Below are positions 62,554 to 64,000 of a stretch of DNA of 64,000 nucleotides, in pieces. Each line of letters starts with the position of its first letter. Position 1 is the stretch's first letter. The stretch is taken from the NCBI RefSeq assembly GCF_045223415.1, contig NZ_JBEQZJ010000024.1, positions 1 to 64,000 on the forward strand. The letters are read 5' to 3'. Source of the DNA: Hoskinsella mucinilytica. Its GTDB lineage: Bacteria; Bacillota_I; Bacilli_A; Erysipelotrichales; Erysipelotrichaceae. The notes beneath the pieces were generated by a model. It saw nothing but the letters and a program-made list of their open reading frames with translations. It was not told the DNA's origin and did no database searches. The position numbers and the translations under genes are program-made.

Positions 62554-62572
62554 GAAATGCATCTTGCATTTC
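62554..62572 (-). terminator. Terminator of the CobW genes
   Basis: GAAATGCA and TGCATTTC form an 8-bp stem with a 3-nt loop, followed by TTTTCTTAT on the minus strand. Confidence 0.78.
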
Positions 62573-62579
62573 CTTTCTT

Positions 62580-63524
62580 TTATGTAAAATATACGAGCTC
62601 ATCCTCTAAAGGTTCCGCTTGTGATATATGACGAGCATATAATATAGGTACATCTCCTTGATACTCTTCATCATATTCAATTTTGATTTTAGCCTCTACT
62701 TCCACCCATTCTTTTGGTAGTAATTGACTTGCATCTTGATAATGACACAGTAATCCAATCAAAGAAGTATCATCAGCACAACATACCATTGCGAATCGTC
62801 CAAGTACAAACGCTTTCGGTATATCATCCACATAATTGGAAATCACTTTTCCTTTTAATGTAATGATCTTTCCATCATATTTTGCAGGATGTTCTAATGC
62901 ATCCATATACCATAAACCATAATCATCATCTTGAATATGGATATGATCACTTTGTACATCAAATGGTAGTTCATCGTCTTGTAAATTATTGATGGTTCCA
63001 TCTTTTGATTCATATATGATTTGTGCTGACTTGTTGATCGCTTTGATATTATTTCTTAAATAGAGCTTTTTCGTTGATTCATCACAACGATTGAATATAA
63101 TGGTTTCACTATGAACCAGTTGTTCATAAATCATGGAACGCATGTTATTGATGTAGGACGCAAAAGTAGATGCATCTACTGTAGATAAGATTTGAACCAA
63201 TAGCCAATCAAAAGGCATTTCTTCATCAAGAAACTTGGTAAAGTTCCATGTACCATTAAATTCGATCATTACACGATCGGGTTCTATAAGACTATCGCAT
63301 TTTTTCATAAAAGCATAAGTAAGATCACTTTCTTTTTCTACAGTTACAATTGCGGCATTCACCTTTTTCAAGAAGGCATCATCATACTCTTCCATTCCTT
63401 CTTCACAAACCAAGAGTAAGGTTTTCTCATTGGCGGTAAAACCGGGATCCATTAACGTATCTTTGATCAAGGAAGTCTTTCCGCTTTCTAAAAATCCCGT
63501 AAATACATACACAGGTACTGTCAT
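62580..63524 (-). CDS. CobW-type GTPase fused to a DUF1980-like domain
   Basis: A 314-residue protein. Residues 1-180 are a G3E/COG0523 GTPase with Walker A GFLESGKTSL, VMIEFNGTWNF and IIFNRCD (NKxD-like). The usual metal-binding CxCC motif is absent. Residues of about 215-314 look like the OB-fold domain of DUF1980/YcgQ-type proteins (KIITLKGKVISNYVDD, FVLGRFAMVCCADDTSLIGLLC, WVEVEAKI, PILYARHISQAEPLEDELVYFT). This combination suggests a zinc- or metal-handling chaperone that has merged with a partner of the YcgR-YcgQ system. It lies 9 nt after the other CobW gene, in one operon. Confidence 0.85.
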   Translation of the reverse strand: MTVPVYVFTGFLESGKTSLIKDTLMDPGFTANEKTLLLVCEEGMEEYDDAFLKKVNAAIVTVEKESDLTYAFMKKCDSLIEPDRVMIEFNGTWNFTKFLDEEMPFDWLLVQILSTVDASTFASYINNMRSMIYEQLVHSETIIFNRCDESTKKLYLRNNIKAINKSAQIIYESKDGTINNLQDDELPFDVQSDHIHIQDDDYGLWYMDALEHPAKYDGKIITLKGKVISNYVDDIPKAFVLGRFAMVCCADDTSLIGLLCHYQDASQLLPKEWVEVEAKIKIEYDEEYQGDVPILYARHISQAEPLEDELVYFT

Positions 63525-63533
63525 AGATTCCTC

Positions 63534-64000
63534 CTAGGCTATATGAAATAGCTCTTTTAAAGCTTCTTCATTTATTTTGCTTCCGATCACACAAAATCTA
63601 CCTGTATAGGTTGGTATTCCTTCACGAATTTCATATTCTTCCGGAACCAAATCAAAATACATCCAATGTCCTTCCTCATCAGGCAACATTCCCTTAGCAC
63701 GAAGAATCATACCATATTGATTCCCTTCACTAAGCTCTTTTAATATAGATTCTAACGCTTCTCGAGTATAAGTCTTTGGTGTTTCCATACCCCAACTTGT
63801 GAAAACCTCATCTGCATGATGATGGTGGTGATGCTCATGATGGTCATGCTCACAACAGCAATCATGATCGTGATGATGGTCATGTTCTTCATGTTCATGA
63901 TGGTGACCATGTTCACAACCTTCATGGTGATGATGGTGTTCTTCATGTTCATGGTGATGTTCCTCATGCTCATGATGATGCCCACATACAGGACAAACTT
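63534..64000 (-). CDS. CobW-family metal chaperone GTPase, C-terminal part with His-rich segment (runs off the window)
   Basis: The reading frame stays open to the right edge, so the start and GTPase domain are missing. About 155 residues are seen. A cysteine pair (VCPVCGHH) leads into about 55 residues composed almost only of His, Glu, Asp, Cys and Gly, then the CobW C-terminal domain (YGMILRAKGMLPDEEGHWMYFDLVPEEYEIREG, then GRFCVIGSKINEEALKELF). His-rich COG0523 proteins store or deliver zinc or nickel. The adjacent CobW-DUF1980 gene follows after 9 nt. The frame used was chosen because it gives the CobW_C domain; a Met/Ile-rich alternative frame is an artefact. Confidence 0.88.
   Translation of the reverse strand, partial: VCPVCGHHHEHEEHHHEHEEHHHHHEGCEHGHHHEHEEHDHHHDHDCCCEHDHHEHHHHHHADEVFTSWGMETPKTYTREALESILKELSEGNQYGMILRAKGMLPDEEGHWMYFDLVPEEYEIREGIPTYTGRFCVIGSKINEEALKELFHIA

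Noticed and set aside
63752..63985. Open frame rich in Met and Ile on the minus strand
   Set aside because: It is the shifted reading of the His-rich CobW segment (CAT/CAC repeats read as ATG/ATC); the other frame continues into a recognisable CobW C-terminal domain.
63810..63990. Short-period CAT/GAT repeats that look like a tandem repeat or CRISPR-like array
   Set aside because: Repeat units are irregular, there are no spacers, and the repeats encode the His-rich metal-binding stretch of the CobW protein.

Overview
The window looks like chromosome of a low-GC, spore-forming, fermentative Gram-positive bacterium. The best guess is a gut-type Bacillota of the Erysipelotrichia/Erysipelotrichaceae. 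The evidence is AT-rich sequence with strong AGGAGG ribosome sites, CotF-type spore coat genes, a lipobox lipoprotein, a class B PBP, a LicT-controlled PTS with a cre site, a Rex-like site before an iron alcohol dehydrogenase, a lysine riboswitch and a FetAB exporter. The taxon is inferred from gene content only. No plasmid or prophage backbone, CRISPR array or insertion sequence was seen.

Layout. 1-10 kb: nucleotidase (DUF402), two small coat proteins, free Met-R-sulfoxide reductase, an AAC(3)-like acetyltransferase, a thioredoxin-like lipoprotein, a short-peptide ORF in front of an HTH-TPR regulator, FetAB, two HAD phosphatases, an EAL phosphodiesterase, tRNA-Arg(CCG) and a doubly broken metallo-beta-lactamase-fold gene. 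10-20 kb: a MacB/FtsX-type ABC pair, a split chromate transporter, a class B PBP, and an orphan contractile tail sheath gene with an unknown gene upstream. 20-34 kb: a zinc-ribbon protein, a lysine-riboswitch-controlled amidohydrolase/transporter pair, an ABC exporter, a VOC protein, a DUF2156-GNAT fusion, a deoxyribosyltransferase, a pRiA4b ORF-3-like protein, DegV and a leucine-rich surface protein.

34-43 kb: a sensing cluster. It holds a WYL regulator, a GyrI-like protein, a GNAT-YoaP protein, a GyrI-radical SAM fusion, another effector-binding protein, and a MerR-MATE efflux pair with a 19-bp-spacer promoter. The WYL gene, the GyrI gene and the distant zinc-ribbon gene share a TGACA-N5-TGTCA palindrome 11-12 bp before the -10 box, which suggests one regulon. 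43-55 kb: a cytosolic sulfatase with PTS EIIBC and LicT (two antiterminator/terminator elements and a cre site), a MarR-controlled heterodimeric ABC exporter, and the RNA ligase RtcB behind what looks like a leader-peptide attenuator.

55-64 kb: a probably Rex-controlled alcohol dehydrogenase; a 2-aminoethylphosphonate operon (ATPase, a permease-permease-binding-protein fusion, PhnW, PhnX); a TraX-like membrane protein; and two CobW-family metal GTPases, the second entering from the right edge with a very His-rich segment.

The most unusual items are the rtcB leader, the WYL/GyrI regulon with its GyrI-radical SAM fusion, the peptide ORF beside the HTH-TPR regulator, the orphan sheath, and the lysine riboswitch on an amidohydrolase/transporter pair. 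Everything comes from reading the sequence; no database search was run.
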